DNA from: Campylobacter hyointestinalis subsp. hyointestinalis
GTDB lineage: Bacteria > Campylobacterota > Campylobacteria > Campylobacterales > Campylobacteraceae
Direction of reading: 5' to 3'
Assembly: GCF_013372145.1 (NCBI RefSeq)
Contig: NZ_CP053827.1
Location: forward strand, 1,488,001 to 1,552,000
DNA: 64,000 nt
Positions within the stretch are counted from its first letter, which is position 1. The number at the start of each line of letters is the position of its first letter. A program made the translations under genes and the position numbers. Of this stretch, positions 1 to 9,980 are shown piece after piece. The notes under the pieces are model-generated. The model was not told the DNA's origin, did not search any database, and saw nothing but the letters and a program-made list of their open reading frames with translations.

Positions 1-67
1 ATGATAAAATCGTTATTTAAAATTTTTATATATCTTATTTTTACTTAAAAATAAATAAAATAGTATT

Positions 68-1078
68 TTATTCTATAATTTTACACCAGAGAAGCTCATC
101 ATTATCAAATTTTGTAGTGTGAAGTATATGGATCTTTAGATCTAAGCTTATATTTTTACCAGATTTAAACTCGTTTGATCTATATATCAAAAGCCATTTT
201 ATTCTTTTATCTAAATTTGAAAGTGCGTTTCCACCTCCTTCGTACATAACAAATTTACGCTCAAAAGCAGGGTCTAAACTACTTGAAATCTCAACATTTC
301 TATCTTTTACGCTAAATAAAGGAATGCTTTTATCAAAGTCCTTGCTATGAGAATATACTAAAATATCAGGATCCACGCCACCGCTTATGAGTCTAGTATC
401 AAGAGTAGGCAGATCGGTTCTAACACTATTTCCACCGATGATGAGCATATCTACTAAAGATCTTAGTTTATGAGTGTGAGTACGGCTTAAAAGATTTGAT
501 ATCGTGCCGCCACTCGCGACTCCATTTTGGCTAAGAGCTATCTTAAAAAATGTAAAATTTCCATTGCTCCAAGTCCAAAACGGCTCTAAAAGTGAATCCG
601 CTTCACTCTTACAAACTCCTAGTTTTGTTTGAATTCCGTGTTTTCTTAGTATGTCTTCACCACCGCTTGCTTGCTTACTAGTATCTTTTGCGCCTATAAC
701 AACTCTTTTAAATCCAAGTTTGCTTAAAAGCATAGCACAAGATGGAGTGCGTCCTTGATGAGAACAAGGCTCAAGCGTTACATAAGCCACCATATCTTTG
801 AGCAAATTTGAGTGATTTTGTAAAATAAAATCATAAATTTCATTTGCATTTTTAAGACGTCCTAAACTATTTACGTAATCACTATTTATCTGACAAAGCG
901 CTGATTTTACGGCATTTAACTCGGCGTGAGCGTTTCCTGCTTTTTCGTGTGCTTCTATAGCGAGTATCTCGCCACTGCTTGAAACTATGACGCATCCAAC
1001 CGCTGGATTTGGGTAAGTAAGGAGCTGAAACTCCCAAGCTCTGTTTATAGCTAAGCTCATATAAAATTCATCACACAT
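68..1078 (-). CDS. ribD: Riboflavin biosynthesis deaminase/reductase RibD
   Basis: Bifunctional enzyme of riboflavin synthesis: deaminates the pyrimidine produced by GTP cyclohydrolase II, then reduces the ribosyl side chain with NADPH. The N-terminal cytidine-deaminase-like domain shows HAELNAV near residue 51 and the zinc-binding PCSHQGRTPSC near residue 105. The C-terminal reductase part begins around residue 170 and is divergent, as is common in epsilonproteobacteria. Its 336 residues are slightly short of the usual 360 or so. The start (MCDEFYMSLAINRA) fits the family N-terminus. It stands alone, with 378 bp of AT-rich DNA upstream. The deaminase domain is clear; the reductase assignment rests mainly on domain order. 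Confidence 0.93.
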   Translation of the reverse strand: MCDEFYMSLAINRAWEFQLLTYPNPAVGCVIVSSSGEILAIEAHEKAGNAHAELNAVKSALCQINSDYVNSLGRLKNANEIYDFILQNHSNLLKDMVAYVTLEPCSHQGRTPSCAMLLSKLGFKRVVIGAKDTSKQASGGEDILRKHGIQTKLGVCKSEADSLLEPFWTWSNGNFTFFKIALSQNGVASGGTISNLLSRTHTHKLRSLVDMLIIGGNSVRTDLPTLDTRLISGGVDPDILVYSHSKDFDKSIPLFSVKDRNVEISSSLDPAFERKFVMYEGGGNALSNLDKRIKWLLIYRSNEFKSGKNISLDLKIHILHTTKFDNDELLWCKIIE

Positions 1079-1422
1079 TTTTTATCTCTTTTTTTCTAGT
1101 TTTTATTATTATAATTTATTAATGATTAAAAAGCTATAGTAGATGGGAAATTTAATTTTTATATGATATTTATTGTAACTTATATAAATTTTGCTTACTT
1201 TGTTTTAATAATTTGTCAAATTTAAGCATTACTATAAGATAAGATTTTGGTTTTTATTTTTTCAATTATATAAAGTTTTCATATCTACTGGTCATAATTT
1301 TTCATATAGAATATAATAAAAATATCTTGTATATTCGGCAAAGAAATTATTTCTGTATTTTGTAAATAAATAATGAAATATTACTTTTTCTATTTTTAAT
1401 ACTAAAAAATATAAATATATGT
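1079..1422. other. AT-rich intergenic region
   Basis: A very AT-rich stretch between ribD (reading left) and a small gene reading right. I see no tRNA-like fold, no open frame with a plausible ribosome site and no perfect long repeat. It probably holds the ribD promoter and upstream promoter sequence of the small gene. Confidence 0.5.
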
Positions 1423-1428
1423 TATAAT
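1423..1428 (+). promoter_or_regulatory. -10 element of the small orphan gene
   Basis: TATAAT preceded by T-rich tracts, as in Campylobacter sigma-70 promoters that lack a conserved -35. It lies 28 bp before the ATG at 1457, with an AAAGG ribosome site in between. Confidence 0.55.
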
Positions 1429-1456
1429 TGCACTCAAAAATTTAAAGGTGTAGTTC

Positions 1457-1696
1457 ATGGAATATATACTTGATTGCGAGAACAATGACGGATTAAAAAA
1501 ATATTTTATAGCAGAAACAAAACGAAACGCGCTACCGATAATTGTAAAATGCAACGGAGCTATATTTAAAGTAAAGAAATATATAAAAGCTTCTAAGAGT
1601 ATAAAGAAAAGTAAAATAGTAGAAAAAGTCTATAACGGCTTTTTCTATGATGTGTGTGCGTTAAACGTGAATAAGTGGCAAGAAGTAGAATGGTAA
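1457..1696 (+). CDS. Small protein of unknown function (79 aa)
   Basis: I do not recognise this protein. It has 79 residues, is lysine-rich in the middle (a KKYIKASKSIKKSK segment near residues 40-53), and has no signal peptide, membrane segment or metal-binding cysteine pattern. Reasons to believe it is real: a TATAAT box 28 bp upstream, an AAAGG ribosome site 9 bp before the ATG, and codon use like its neighbours. It converges on rimP, with its stop codon directly abutting the rimP stop. It reads opposite to its neighbours, so context gives no function. Confidence 0.6.
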   Translation: MEYILDCENNDGLKKYFIAETKRNALPIIVKCNGAIFKVKKYIKASKSIKKSKIVEKVYNGFFYDVCALNVNKWQEVEW

Positions 1697-2116
1697 TCAC
1701 CACTCTATATATGTTTTTGCCTTTTTGATATCTACAAATTTTATATCGTTAGAAACCCCATCTATATCTACAGTAATTTTATCATCAGTAGCAGATAAAA
1801 CCTTACCTTTTAGCTCACTTTTATCATTTAAGCTTATTTTTACCAGCTCGCCGACGCTAGCTTTAAAATGCTCTATTTTGCTAAGTTTTCTTTCGATTCC
1901 TGGACTTGAAACTTCTAAAACCCAGTCTCCACTAACTGGAGGCATAACATCATAAATAGGCGAAAGTAGTCTGCTGACGGCTTCGCAATCATCTAAATTT
2001 ACACCACCGTTTTTTGTGATATACACTCTAAATATAGTCCTGCCATTATCGTTTGCTATTTCTGTGTCATATAAATTTACACCGCATCCAGAAACTAAAG
2101 CTGCTAAATCCGTCAT
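1697..2116 (-). CDS. rimP: Ribosome maturation factor RimP
   Basis: Cytoplasmic factor that helps assemble the 30S subunit. Its 139 residues match the RimP family: an N-terminal alpha/beta domain with the GVNLDDCEAVSRLLSP segment (around residues 38-53) and DWVLEVSSPGIERKL (around 63-77), then a small C-terminal Sm-like barrel. It overlaps rbfA by 4 bp and ends the run ylxR-infB-rbfA-rimP, all translation factors, which supports an operon with coupled translation. Confidence 0.95.
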   Translation of the reverse strand: MTDLAALVSGCGVNLYDTEIANDNGRTIFRVYITKNGGVNLDDCEAVSRLLSPIYDVMPPVSGDWVLEVSSPGIERKLSKIEHFKASVGELVKISLNDKSELKGKVLSATDDKITVDIDGVSNDIKFVDIKKAKTYIEW

Positions 2117-2481
2117 TTGTTACCTTTTTGTAGTTCGCTTGAGATCTTATCAAAAACCTTATCTATACGGTTTTGATACTCTAGTCTATCATCAAATTTA
2201 AAATGAAAATTCGGAGCTCTATACCAACCTTCAGCCGCTATACAATGATTTTGAATATGCTTACACACTCTTTTTAAATGACTAAGAACATAAGCTTGTT
2301 CTTTTTCATCAAGCATCATTTTATCAAGATACACAAAAGCGTCATATCTACCTTTTTTACACTCAACATCAGTAACGCAAAGTCCTTTTAAATACGCATC
2401 TTCTAAAGTGCTAAGAGCTTCTGGGATAAGCTCTTTTAGTATACTCTCCGTTCTTAGTCGTTTGACTTCGGCAGCATTCAT
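2113..2481 (-). CDS. rbfA: 30S ribosome-binding factor RbfA
   Basis: Late 30S maturation factor that binds near 16S rRNA helix 1. The 122 residues carry the RbfA features: an N-terminal [19 protein letters not shown] helix and a KH-like fold with [17 protein letters not shown]. The ATG at 2481 overlaps the infB stop by 4 bp and the gene overlaps rimP by 4 bp, a tightly coupled arrangement. The family is short and divergent in epsilonproteobacteria, but the position directly after infB makes the call firm. Confidence 0.92.
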   Translation of the reverse strand: MNAAEVKRLRTESILKELIPEALSTLEDAYLKGLCVTDVECKKGRYDAFVYLDKMMLDEKEQAYVLSHLKRVCKHIQNHCIAAEGWYRAPNFHFKFDDRLEYQNRIDKVFDKISSELQKGNK

Positions 2482-5060
2482 AGTTCCGCCTTGTTTTGCA
2501 CTTCTTTATAGCTTTCTATATAATCGCCCTCTCTCATATCGTTATAACCCTCTATACCTACACCACATTCATAGCCTTTTGATACCTCTTTTGCATCATC
2601 TTTAAATCGCTTTAACGAGCTGATATTTCCCTCAAACACAACGATACCCTCACGAATAACTCTTATCTTAGCACCTCTGTGGATACTACCATCAGTTACC
2701 ATACATCCTGCGATCTGTCCGATCTTTGGTACGTTTATAACTTGTCTGATAACTGCTTGACCAAGATCTTCTTCGCTTATTATCGGACTCATAAGACCGC
2801 TTAAGAGCGCTTTTACATCATCTATAAGATTATAAATAACGCTATATGTTTTTATCTCTACGCCTTTTTCTTTTGCTTTTTCTTTGACTTCGCCAGTCGG
2901 TCTGATATTAAAACCGATGATAACGCAGTTTGCGCTTGCACTAGCAAGACCAACGTCGCTTTGGCTTATACCGCCTACTCCAGCATGGATTATATCTACT
3001 TTTATCTCATCGTTTCTTAATTTTTCAAGGCTAGCTTTTATAGCTTCTAATGATCCTTGAACATCTGCTTTTATGATAACTGGAAGGCTTTTTAACTCAC
3101 CTTCGGCTATTTTTGCACTAAGTTCATCAAGAGTTACTTTTGTAGATTTACTAAGCTCTTTTTGTCTTAAATATTCATATTTTTTAGCTGCATATTCACG
3201 CGCTTCTTTATCTGTTTTAACGCTGATCAAAGTCTCTCCAGCATCTGGAACTTCACTAAGTCCTATGATGACACCACATTCGCCTGGTTTTATAAATTTT
3301 AAAGTCTTGCCCTTGTCATCTTGCAATGCCCTTACTTTTCCATAAGCCACACCAGCAACTATAGTATCTCCTACTTTCAAAGTTCCGTTTTCTACTATGA
3401 TAGTAGCCACTGGTCCGCGACCTTTTTGAAGCGAACTTTCTATAACAGTAGCTTTTGCTTCTCTATTGGGATTTGCTTTTAGCTCCAAAATTTCAGCTTG
3501 AAGAAGAACTATTTCTAGCAGATCTTCGATGCCCATACCTGTTTTAGCTGAAATCGGCACAAACTCGTAATTTCCACCCCATTCAGTAGGTAAGATATCT
3601 AACTCAGCAAGTCCTGTTTTTACGAGATCTGGATTTGCATTTTCTTTATCCATTTTATTTATAGCTATGATGATAGGTACACCGGCTGCTTTTGCGTGAT
3701 TTATAGCTTCTTTTGTTTGAGGTTTTACTCCATCATCTGCTGCTACGACTATGATAACTATATCAGTTACGCTAGCTCCACGCGCACGCATAGCCGTAAA
3801 TGCTTCGTGTCCTGGAGTGTCTATAAATGTTATATTTTTGCCATTTTTTTCAACCATATAAGCACCAACGTGCTGAGTGATACCGCCAGCCTCTCCGCTA
3901 GCTATGCGTGAGCTTCTTATATAGTCAAGCAAACTAGTTTTACCGTGATCTACGTGGCCCATTATAGTGACAACCGGAGCTCTTGTTTCTTCATGCTCGT
4001 CAATATCTATTTCTTCATCTTCATAAGCTTTTACGTAATCAAACGCTTCTTGCGTATCTATGATGTTGATCTCTATACCAAACTCTGCACCAAGTATCTC
4101 TATCTCGTCTTCTTCTAAAAAGTCGTTTTTAGTCGTCATTTTTCCTAACATAAATAGTTTTGCTATGATATCGCTAGGAGATTTTTTTATCTTATCTGCA
4201 AATTCATATAGACGTATCTCTTTTGGAATATTTACACTAGTTATCTCTTCGTTTTCTTTATCTTTTACAACTTTTTTATGTTTTTTGCGTGAATTTCTTT
4301 GAATTCCACCTTCAAAATTATAAGTATTGTTTTGCGCAGGTTTATAAATGTTTAACTGTTTTTTTACCGTATTTTGACGTTCAACTTCGATAGGCTTTAT
4401 GGTAAAATCAGGTAGAACTACGACATTTTCATCTTCTATAACTATATCATCGCTAAAGTTTATCCCGGCTAATAAATCGATTTTTGCTGAATTATCTTTT
4501 TTAGATACAGGAACTATTTTTTTCTCTTTTTTCTTCTTTTTTAAATTATCGTCGTTACTGCTAAATATAGCCTCTAGTGCCTTATTAGCCGGTTCTACGG
4601 CTTGTCTTTTTTGTGTCGGTTGTTGGGCTGGAATTTCTTCTTTTTTCTTTTTTACTATTATCAGCCCTCTTCTTTTTGCAAGACTGGTACTAGCTAAACT
4701 CTCTTGTTTTTGCTCCATTTTGTTCTCTTGGGGTTCTTGTTTTTTTATATCATCTTGCTTTTGAACGCTTGGTTCTTTGGCTTGTTCGTTTTGGGTATTT
4801 ACTTGAATTTCTTGTGTTGGTTTTTTATCTTCTTTTTTAATAACCTTGGTCTTTTGTTGATGGCTCTCTTTACTTTTCTTTTCCATATCATCTGGTTTTT
4901 TGCCAAATTGAACATAGTCGTAAAGTTTAGCTGCGTCCTCTGGCGATACGGCGCTAGATGAAGTAGTGACCTTAAAACCAAGCTCCTTTGCTTTTTCTAA
5001 AATCTCTTTATTTGAGTAACCAAGTTCTTTTGCTATCTCATGAATTCTAATATTGGCCAT
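2478..5060 (-). CDS. infB: Translation initiation factor IF-2
   Basis: GTPase that brings initiator fMet-tRNA to the 30S P site. From the N-terminus there is a short IF2N domain ([15 protein letters not shown]), a long low-complexity Lys/Glu/Gln-rich linker to about residue 290, a second IF2N-like domain, then the G domain with [12 protein letters not shown] (G1), DTPGHEAF (G3) and NKMD (G4), followed by domains II-IV. At 860 residues it is normal for Campylobacter. It overlaps ylxR upstream by 14 bp and rbfA downstream by 4 bp. The lysine-rich linker explains the long poly-T/C stretches seen on the plus strand near 4500-4900. Confidence 0.98.
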   Translation of the reverse strand: MANIRIHEIAKELGYSNKEILEKAKELGFKVTTSSSAVSPEDAAKLYDYVQFGKKPDDMEKKSKESHQQKTKVIKKEDKKPTQEIQVNTQNEQAKEPSVQKQDDIKKQEPQENKMEQKQESLASTSLAKRRGLIIVKKKKEEIPAQQPTQKRQAVEPANKALEAIFSSNDDNLKKKKKEKKIVPVSKKDNSAKIDLLAGINFSDDIVIEDENVVVLPDFTIKPIEVERQNTVKKQLNIYKPAQNNTYNFEGGIQRNSRKKHKKVVKDKENEEITSVNIPKEIRLYEFADKIKKSPSDIIAKLFMLGKMTTKNDFLEEDEIEILGAEFGIEINIIDTQEAFDYVKAYEDEEIDIDEHEETRAPVVTIMGHVDHGKTSLLDYIRSSRIASGEAGGITQHVGAYMVEKNGKNITFIDTPGHEAFTAMRARGASVTDIVIIVVAADDGVKPQTKEAINHAKAAGVPIIIAINKMDKENANPDLVKTGLAELDILPTEWGGNYEFVPISAKTGMGIEDLLEIVLLQAEILELKANPNREAKATVIESSLQKGRGPVATIIVENGTLKVGDTIVAGVAYGKVRALQDDKGKTLKFIKPGECGVIIGLSEVPDAGETLISVKTDKEAREYAAKKYEYLRQKELSKSTKVTLDELSAKIAEGELKSLPVIIKADVQGSLEAIKASLEKLRNDEIKVDIIHAGVGGISQSDVGLASASANCVIIGFNIRPTGEVKEKAKEKGVEIKTYSVIYNLIDDVKALLSGLMSPIISEEDLGQAVIRQVINVPKIGQIAGCMVTDGSIHRGAKIRVIREGIVVFEGNISSLKRFKDDAKEVSKGYECGVGIEGYNDMREGDYIESYKEVQNKAEL

Positions 5061-5289
5061 CTATGAGTATCTCCTTTAAATTTACACTATTTTTACTAAA
5101 CCTTGAAAGTGGCTTTTTTAGTTCTTTTCTATCTTTTTGCATACAGTTTTTACACAAGTAAAATGATCTTGTATTTTTTGGATTTGGTATTATCTCATCA
5201 TCAATAGAAGCAAATTTAAAAAGTTCATTTTGAAAGAATCTACCCTTACAAACCACGCACATTCTTATCGGTTTATGATTTTTGTTCAT
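5047..5289 (-). CDS. ylxR: YlxR family (DUF448) RNA-binding protein
   Basis: Small 80-residue protein of the YlxR/DUF448 family, found next to infB in most bacteria. Seen: the family start [12 protein letters not shown] near residue 6 and a second cysteine pair (CKNCMQ), with SFYLCKNC close to the family SFY..C pattern. Work on Firmicute relatives links the family to RNase P and RNA binding; whether that holds here is unknown. It overlaps the infB start by 14 bp. Confidence 0.88.
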   Translation of the reverse strand: MNKNHKPIRMCVVCKGRFFQNELFKFASIDDEIIPNPKNTRSFYLCKNCMQKDRKELKKPLSRFSKNSVNLKEILIDGQY

Positions 5290-5319
5290 ATTATATCTTA
5301 ATTTTCTTTATTTTTGGCT

Positions 5320-6198
5320 TTAGAGTATCATAAATCCGTTATTATCAAGCTCAAAAACTTCAACTTTAAAATCAACAAATCTCTGTTTTAACAGATCTTT
5401 TAGTCTATTTGCATCGTCTTTGTATATCAAATTTAAAAAACTAGAACCGCTACCAGATAAATTGCTCATCAAGGCCCCGTTGTTGTAGGCTAACTCTCTG
5501 ACTTCAAAAAGCTCATTTAGTCCTTGCATACGGATCTCTTCGTGCATCTTATCTATACTTGCTATCTTTAAATTCGCATAATCTTTACTCATAAAACAAG
5601 CCGTGAGATAAGCCGCGTGAGATACGTTGCTAACGACGTCTTTCATAGAGTATGATTTTGGTAGCTTTCCTCTGGACTGTTTTGTACTCATAGCGTTATT
5701 TGGTATCACGACTACGGCTCGAAGATCTGAGCTTAAGTCCATTTTGTGTGAATACACAACACCTTTATGAACGACATTTGCGGTAAATCCACCCCAAACA
5801 GCCGGAGAGATATTGTCTGGATGATTTTCAAATTCCAAAGCTCTATTTAGCACTTGCTGTCTATCTACTTTAAATCCTGAAATTTGATAAGCCAAAGCTA
5901 TTGCGCTTACAATAACAGAAGAGCTACTACCAAGGCCTCTGGAAAACGGGATATTGTTAGTAAAAGAAAACTTAAAATTTGAATGTTTACCTGTAAGTTC
6001 AAATATAATTTGATTGAAGATATTTATAAACGTATTATTTTTTCTAAGACTTATCTTGTCGCTTCCCTCGCCGACTATGGAAACAGAAGTAAAGTTTTGT
6101 GGCGAAACGACAACTTCATTATATAATTTTAAAGCTAAACCAAGACTGTCAAATCCTGGACCCAAATTTGCACTCGTAGCTGGTGTAAGTATCTTCAA
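5320..6198 (-). CDS. thrB: Homoserine kinase
   Basis: GHMP-family kinase that phosphorylates homoserine with ATP in threonine synthesis. The frame starts MKILTPATSANLGPGFDSLG, the family N-terminal motif, followed by the ATP-binding PFSRGLGSSSSVIVSA near residue 85 and a C-terminal GSGSSF motif near 250. Its 292 residues are typical. It sits between tsaB (8 bp away) and ylxR, the same order as in C. jejuni, so the pairing with translation genes is an inherited layout rather than a functional link. Confidence 0.96.
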   Translation of the reverse strand: MKILTPATSANLGPGFDSLGLALKLYNEVVVSPQNFTSVSIVGEGSDKISLRKNNTFINIFNQIIFELTGKHSNFKFSFTNNIPFSRGLGSSSSVIVSAIALAYQISGFKVDRQQVLNRALEFENHPDNISPAVWGGFTANVVHKGVVYSHKMDLSSDLRAVVVIPNNAMSTKQSRGKLPKSYSMKDVVSNVSHAAYLTACFMSKDYANLKIASIDKMHEEIRMQGLNELFEVRELAYNNGALMSNLSGSGSSFLNLIYKDDANRLKDLLKQRFVDFKVEVFELDNNGFMIL

Positions 6199-6206
6199 AA
6201 TCTCTC

Positions 6207-6605
6207 CTAAATCGCATCTATAATATAATTTGGGAGTGTATCACAACTTCTATTTAAATTTGATAAATTGCTAGGCAAGCTAAATGGTGCTGGCATAACT
6301 TTTTTTAAATTTACGCTCCCGTTTTCATAGACGAAGCTCATATTTTTATTTGCTCTAATGGCACCGTAATTATTTAGCTCAAAGCCACTAACTGCGTAAA
6401 AATCGCAATCTTTTGCAATACAATACGTCTTAAGCACGACATAAGATACTTTTAAACCCATAAAACTACCAGGAGTATTTGCATAAGTTATGCTTTTGAT
6501 CTTAAATTTGCTTCCGATCTGAGATAAAATGCTTATCAAAGCTTCGCTTGCTCTATCATCGCTTGATATAGTATTTATTAAAACATCATTTTCGTAAATT
6601 CCCAC
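6207..6605 (-). CDS. tsaB: TsaB-like tRNA t6A synthesis protein (short form)
   Basis: Partner of TsaD/TsaE in making threonylcarbamoyladenosine at position 37 of ANN-decoding tRNAs. The key evidence is the motif TYANTPGSFMGLKVSY near residue 40 (family: GPGSFTGLR). The protein is short, about half of E. coli TsaB, and lacks the C-terminal half. The listed start is a GTG at 6605, but reading upstream in frame gives ILVVALSSPLLVGIYE, which matches the first strand of the family; no ATG, GTG or TTG lies there. An ATT at 6638, six bases after an AGG, could be the true start, directly after the lpxC stop. Confidence 0.82.
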   Translation of the reverse strand: MGIYENDVLINTISSDDRASEALISILSQIGSKFKIKSITYANTPGSFMGLKVSYVVLKTYCIAKDCDFYAVSGFELNNYGAIRANKNMSFVYENGSVNLKKVMPAPFSLPSNLSNLNRSCDTLPNYIIDAI

Positions 6606-6649
6606 AAGAAGCGGAGACGAAAGAGCTACGACTAAAATTTCAACCTGTT

Positions 6650-7555
6650 TTATGCAAAAGCCTTTGCGTATTCTGGTTCTTTAAGCCCTTCTTTTATGGT
6701 AACTATCTCATAGTTTTTTTCATCAGCTAAGATAGCTTTTGTTAGCTTATGGTTAAGATCATGACTTCCTGCATAAGCCTCATAATCCCCAACCATAGGT
6801 GCTCCAAGCAAGCTTATATCTCCTATCGCGTCAAGAATTTTATGGCGAACAAACTCATCTTCAAATCTAAGCCCCTCTGGATTTAAGATATGCGTATCAT
6901 CGATAACAACAGCATTATCCAAGCTTCCGCCAAGCGCTAGCCCCATAGCGTTTAATTTTTGAACGTCTTTTAAAAATCCAAAAGTTCTAGCGCGTGCTAT
7001 TTCATTGATAAAGTTTTGTTTGCTAAACTCAAACGTATAGCTTTGCTTTCCGATAACTGGATTTTCAAATTTGATGGTATAGTTAAATTTAGGATTTTTG
7101 CTAGGACTTACTTTTACGTATTTATCGCCCTCTTTTATCTCAACGTCTTTTTTTATCACAAGAACTTTTTTATCGCCATCAAGCTCCTTGATCCCAGCTT
7201 CATCTAGCATCATACAAAAGCTTATCGCGCTTCCGTCCATAACAGGTACTTCGTTTGCGTCTAAAACTATTCGGATATTGTCTATCCCATAGCCATTTAT
7301 GGCTCCAAGAAGATGTTCTATAGTAGAAACGTAGCCTTTTTCATTTCCAACTACAGTCGCCATTTGCGTATTTATAACATTTTTTGGCTCAGCTCTAAAG
7401 CTAGTCCCCAAATCGCTTCTATAAAAAACTATACCCATATCTTTTTCTAACGGTTCGAGTATGATCTTGATCGGCTCACCTTTATGCAAACCGATACCTA
7501 CTCCCTCGACCTTTTTTGCTATCGTTGTTTGTTTCAAATTTATAATCCTCATCAA
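6650..7555 (-). CDS. lpxC: UDP-3-O-acyl-N-acetylglucosamine deacetylase LpxC
   Basis: Zinc deacetylase and committed step of lipid A synthesis, in the cytoplasm. Zinc ligands and active-site motifs are visible: STIEHLLGAINGYGIDN near residue 80, then RHKILDAIGDISLLG near 237 and GSHDLNHKL near 266. The frame opens at a TTG at 7555 with ATG at 7552. A better start may be the TTG at 7537 (MKQTTIAKKVEGVGIGLHKGE), which has GAGGA eight bases before it and matches the usual LpxC N-terminus. Confidence 0.96.
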   Translation of the reverse strand: MMRIINLKQTTIAKKVEGVGIGLHKGEPIKIILEPLEKDMGIVFYRSDLGTSFRAEPKNVINTQMATVVGNEKGYVSTIEHLLGAINGYGIDNIRIVLDANEVPVMDGSAISFCMMLDEAGIKELDGDKKVLVIKKDVEIKEGDKYVKVSPSKNPKFNYTIKFENPVIGKQSYTFEFSKQNFINEIARARTFGFLKDVQKLNAMGLALGGSLDNAVVIDDTHILNPEGLRFEDEFVRHKILDAIGDISLLGAPMVGDYEAYAGSHDLNHKLTKAILADEKNYEIVTIKEGLKEPEYAKAFA

Positions 7556-7610
7556 ATTTTATGCAAAATTATATCAAAAAACCGGTAAATAAAATTTATC
7601 GATTAGAAAT

Positions 7611-8513
7611 TTAGATCAATAATTCCGCGCTAAAAGCAATTACCGCTCTTCCTGTTATCTGTACAAGAGTCGGTTTAGTGCCGTCTTTAGTTACATTTAC
7701 TTCCATCACGCCTGTGCGTCCTATCGCTTCGCCTTGCATAGCTTTAAATTTAAAACTTTGAAAATCGTTGTTTCCAAATAGACCATAATGCACAAGGTAC
7801 GCCCCTAAAGGTCCATTTGCATTTCCTGTTACAGGGTCTTCATTTATCCCTATCGCAGGAGCAAACATACGTCCATGCACTAGAATTTCAGCATTTGGAT
7901 CTAGTGTAAAAACATAATACCCATTGCAACCTATCTCTTTGCTAAGCGATATCAAAAGTTCGAAATTCGGTTTTAAAGAGTGTAAAACAGAGTTTGAATT
8001 TATAGCTATCATTACTTTTGAATGCCCTGTAGATGCGATGCAAACCGGACATTTTGAGTTTAGATCATCACTCTTGATACCAAGTGCTTTGATAAGCTTT
8101 TGTACGATCTGCCAAGAAAAAGGTTCGCCGATTTGGATTTTACCTTGAGTCATCACTATAGAATAATCATCGCCGCATCTGTTTATATCTACAAGAAGGT
8201 TTCCGGCGCCTGTTTTTTGCACTACTTTAGTAGAGTCTAGTCCAAGCTCTATAGCTCTAGCGTAATGAGCGGCTATAGTAGCGTGACCACATATAGGAAC
8301 TTCGCTTGTCGGAGTAAAAAAGCGTACCCAAACATCATGACTCTCATCTTTAGGGGACAGAATAAATGCGGTTTCTGAGTTATTTAGCTCTCTTGCTATA
8401 CGCTGCATCTGCTCATCGCTAAGTCCATCGGCGTTTATCACTACTCCAGCTGGATTGCCATAAAGCTTTTGAGTAGTGAACGAATCGACTTGATAAATGC
8501 GGTATTTCTTCAT
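7611..8513 (-). CDS. PhzF family epimerase/isomerase
   Basis: Member of the PhzF/diaminopimelate-epimerase fold group. Seen: the N-terminal QVDSFTTQKLYGNPAGVV, then LNNSETAFI with the family glutamate, GHATIAAHYA near residue 77, and EDPVTGNANGPLGAYLV near residue 226, the conserved second half. At 300 residues it is full length. Substrate unknown; phenazine synthesis is not implied because no other phz gene is near. It lies in the same direction as lpxC and the M23 peptidase but with small gaps, so an operon is possible, not shown. Confidence 0.88.
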   Translation of the reverse strand: MKKYRIYQVDSFTTQKLYGNPAGVVINADGLSDEQMQRIARELNNSETAFILSPKDESHDVWVRFFTPTSEVPICGHATIAAHYARAIELGLDSTKVVQKTGAGNLLVDINRCGDDYSIVMTQGKIQIGEPFSWQIVQKLIKALGIKSDDLNSKCPVCIASTGHSKVMIAINSNSVLHSLKPNFELLISLSKEIGCNGYYVFTLDPNAEILVHGRMFAPAIGINEDPVTGNANGPLGAYLVHYGLFGNNDFQSFKFKAMQGEAIGRTGVMEVNVTKDGTKPTLVQITGRAVIAFSAELLI

Positions 8514-8555
8514 AATTTTCTCTATTTTATATAAATTTACAGCTTATTTTAGTAG

Positions 8556-9923
8556 CTATTTTTTATCTATAACCTGTTTTGAGAGTTCAAGCACATCATA
8601 GATGTTGTCTTTCATCCATTTAGTATCCATCCACTCTTCTGGTCTGACTTCCACGCCTTGAACCAAAACTCCAAAGTGTAAGTGATCACCTAAAGCTAGA
8701 CCGCTAGTACCAGTCGTACCTATGAGCCGATCAGCAGATACCCTATCTTTTGTATTTACCACAGAACTGTTACAGTGGCCATAAAGCGTATAAAGCCCAA
8801 ATCCGTGATATAAAATCATATTTAAACCATAAATTCCATTATCTGCGTTAAAAGCGACTATCGCATTGTTGCTTGATACGATATCAGCTCCAGCCGTACT
8901 TGCAAGATCTAGCCCTAAATGCCAACTTTCACTTACGTTTTGTCCATTGTAAGTATAATACCTATGATCACCAAAACTAGCAACCGCAGCGCCATTTTTA
9001 AGAGGATAAAAAGGTTTTACGTAAAATGAGTTTATAGACTCTTCTGGAACGACTGAGGTTATCTGCGCTATTTTTTTCTCATTTGATATCCTAAGCGTTT
9101 CGTTTATAAATTTAAATTTAGCCAATTTATCCATAGAATCAGGATCATTTGAGTGCATATTTGTAAGATCAAGTATCTTACCGTCTAAAAATCTATCATT
9201 CAATGCTATTTTTGAAACCCTATATTTTCTATCTTGTAAAAAGTATTTTATCCTCATAGAACTTCTGTTTTTTGCTTTATCAACCGCAACTATATCTGCG
9301 CTAAAATCATCTACGCTAACAGGCCAAGCAACCAAAGAAGCGTAATATCCTTCTTTGTAAAACGGTGTAGCTTTAAATTTCTTACCATAACTTGTCATAA
9401 TATAAACTTCGTCTAAATTTGGATCGCTAGCTCTAAATACAACTGCTGCAGAACCACCTTTTGCTATCTTGTATGATTGATTTAGCGCGTAAAGCTCCGG
9501 TCTTTTCGTGTCTATCTTTAGCTCTGCTTGTGTGGTAGCTTCGTTTCCTCTAAAAAAATTCCATTTACTATTATCAGTCGCTTCTACGATAAGAGTATAA
9601 TTTTTCTTTTCATTAAATGTATTTCTTTTTGGGAAAGAGATATTAAACGAGAGTTGTTTTGGCGTATCTTTAAACTCTTGGCTCATAACTACTTGAGATG
9701 AAGCGCCGTCATTTAGTATAACTTTTATAAATTTAATACCGCTCTCATCTTCTATCTTTATAGGTATAGGATCTTTTAAATTCCAGTAAATTTGAGATTC
9801 AAGAGCCACTTTTGGGCTATTTTTTTCAAACATACTAGAGTTTAAAACCCCAAAAACACCGGCTACTAAAACCAAAATGATAACTATATAAACTAAGCTT
9901 TTAAGTCCGTTATTTTTTCTCAT
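8556..9923 (-). CDS. M23 family peptidoglycan metallopeptidase
   Basis: Membrane-anchored zinc endopeptidase acting on peptidoglycan in the periplasm. There is one N-terminal membrane segment (residues 8-27, SLVYIVIILVLVAGVFGVL), a long all-beta region, and a C-terminal LytM domain with HLGLDLA, YTLYGHC and DHLHFG; the usual GHL is GHC here but the zinc-ligand histidines are kept. Related Campylobacter and Helicobacter M23 enzymes trim crosslinks and set helical cell shape; that role here is inferred. It is followed by the PhzF gene and preceded by tyrA. Confidence 0.92.
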   Translation of the reverse strand: MRKNNGLKSLVYIVIILVLVAGVFGVLNSSMFEKNSPKVALESQIYWNLKDPIPIKIEDESGIKFIKVILNDGASSQVVMSQEFKDTPKQLSFNISFPKRNTFNEKKNYTLIVEATDNSKWNFFRGNEATTQAELKIDTKRPELYALNQSYKIAKGGSAAVVFRASDPNLDEVYIMTSYGKKFKATPFYKEGYYASLVAWPVSVDDFSADIVAVDKAKNRSSMRIKYFLQDRKYRVSKIALNDRFLDGKILDLTNMHSNDPDSMDKLAKFKFINETLRISNEKKIAQITSVVPEESINSFYVKPFYPLKNGAAVASFGDHRYYTYNGQNVSESWHLGLDLASTAGADIVSSNNAIVAFNADNGIYGLNMILYHGFGLYTLYGHCNSSVVNTKDRVSADRLIGTTGTSGLALGDHLHFGVLVQGVEVRPEEWMDTKWMKDNIYDVLELSKQVIDKK

Positions 9924-9980
9924 ATTCTACCTTTATTTACATCTAATTTTATGATTTTATCAAAATAATTATAAATTTAA

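Noticed and set aside
4399-4961. Phe/Leu-rich plus-strand frames over infB, looking like membrane proteins
   Set aside because: They are the antisense of the lysine-rich linker of IF-2, which always reads as Phe/Leu on the other strand.
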